DNA of 64,000 nt from Microbacterium sp. 8M. Its GTDB lineage: Bacteria; Actinomycetota; Actinomycetes; Actinomycetales; Microbacteriaceae. The DNA lies in assembly GCF_902506375.1 (NCBI RefSeq), contig NZ_LR733284.1:3323771-3387770 (forward strand). The letters are read 5' to 3'. Positions 63,954 through 64,000 of this stretch are shown piece by piece (the first letter of the stretch is position 1; each line of letters starts with the position of its first letter). The translations under genes were made by a program, and so were the position numbers. The notes beneath the pieces were generated by a model. It worked only from the letters and a program-made list of their open reading frames with translations. It had not been told where the DNA came from and made no database searches.

Positions 63954-64000
63954 TCAGGCGTAGACGTGCGGGGCCAGCACGGCCACGTCGCGCAGGTTGC
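63954..64000 (-). CDS. hpt: Hypoxanthine phosphoribosyltransferase, 3' end
   Basis: Only the last 14 residues are inside the window, [14 protein letters not shown] with stop at 63954. This is the usual C-terminal end of actinobacterial Hpt, where [10 protein letters not shown] precedes a short tail. Hpt salvages hypoxanthine or guanine with PRPP and lies before ftsH in many actinobacteria, so gene order agrees with the call. The rest of the gene is off the edge. Confidence 0.75.
   Translation of the reverse strand, partial: NLRDVAVLAPHVYA

Overview
The window is high-GC DNA (about 70 %) from an actinobacterium. Frequent GTG starts, many 1-4 bp ATGA/GTGA gene overlaps, leaderless promoters and the block hpt-ftsH-folE-folP-folB-folK-DUF3180-PH-PH-DUF2520-lysS fit Microbacteriaceae, most likely Microbacterium. 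This assignment rests on gene content and style, not on a search.

Left half (1-43 kb) is a chain of carbohydrate-use loci. (i) 1.3-11.8 kb: a DUF2264 protein, a DeoR-HTH/LacI-sensor hybrid regulator and a heparinase II/III-like lyase face a divergent operon of a D-2-hydroxyacid dehydrogenase, a CUT1 sugar ABC importer (lipoprotein plus two permeases) and a DUF624/YesL protein. This looks like import and breakdown of a uronate-containing oligosaccharide. (ii) 11.8-18.5 kb: small metabolic genes (VOC protein, aldo/keto reductase with a MerR-type promoter, PEP-mutase-like protein, FUSC membrane protein, DUF1653, TetR regulator, Gfo/Idh/MocA oxidoreductase with a TIM-barrel isomerase). (iii) 18.6-31.2 kb: the most unusual locus. 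One minus-strand operon encodes an MFS transporter, a 1687-residue fusion of an alpha-L-rhamnosidase (GH78) and a GH3 beta-glycosidase, an SDR epimerase with a C-terminal zinc-ribbon-like module, an alpha/beta hydrolase and a second GH78 enzyme. It faces a LacI regulator across two near-identical operators that bracket the promoter. No protein has a signal peptide, so the picture is uptake of intact rhamnosyl-glucosides and stripping inside the cell. (iv) 31.3-43.0 kb: a starch/maltodextrin locus with two secreted alpha-amylases (one carrying two CBM20 domains), a CUT1 ABC importer, two cytoplasmic GH13 enzymes and a LacI regulator, with cre-like operators before the amylases. Neither ABC system has its own ATPase here, which suggests a shared MsiK-type ATPase elsewhere.

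Right half (43-64 kb) is mostly housekeeping: a secreted protein of unknown function, two tRNA-Ser genes, an LCP cell-wall ligase, a HAD phosphatase and serS, a diacylglycerol-kinase-like protein, a duplicated-domain lipoprotein, a cardiolipin synthase-like protein, DUF4192, lysS, and the folate/ftsH block ending in the 3' end of hpt.

Non-coding structure is rich. There are two nested palindromes with different words but the same 19-bp spacing, a dispersed CTTCG...CTCAGGGACCGG palindrome family at three sites, hairpins between the binding-protein and first permease genes in both ABC operons, and 16-24 bp minisatellites near gene 3' ends.
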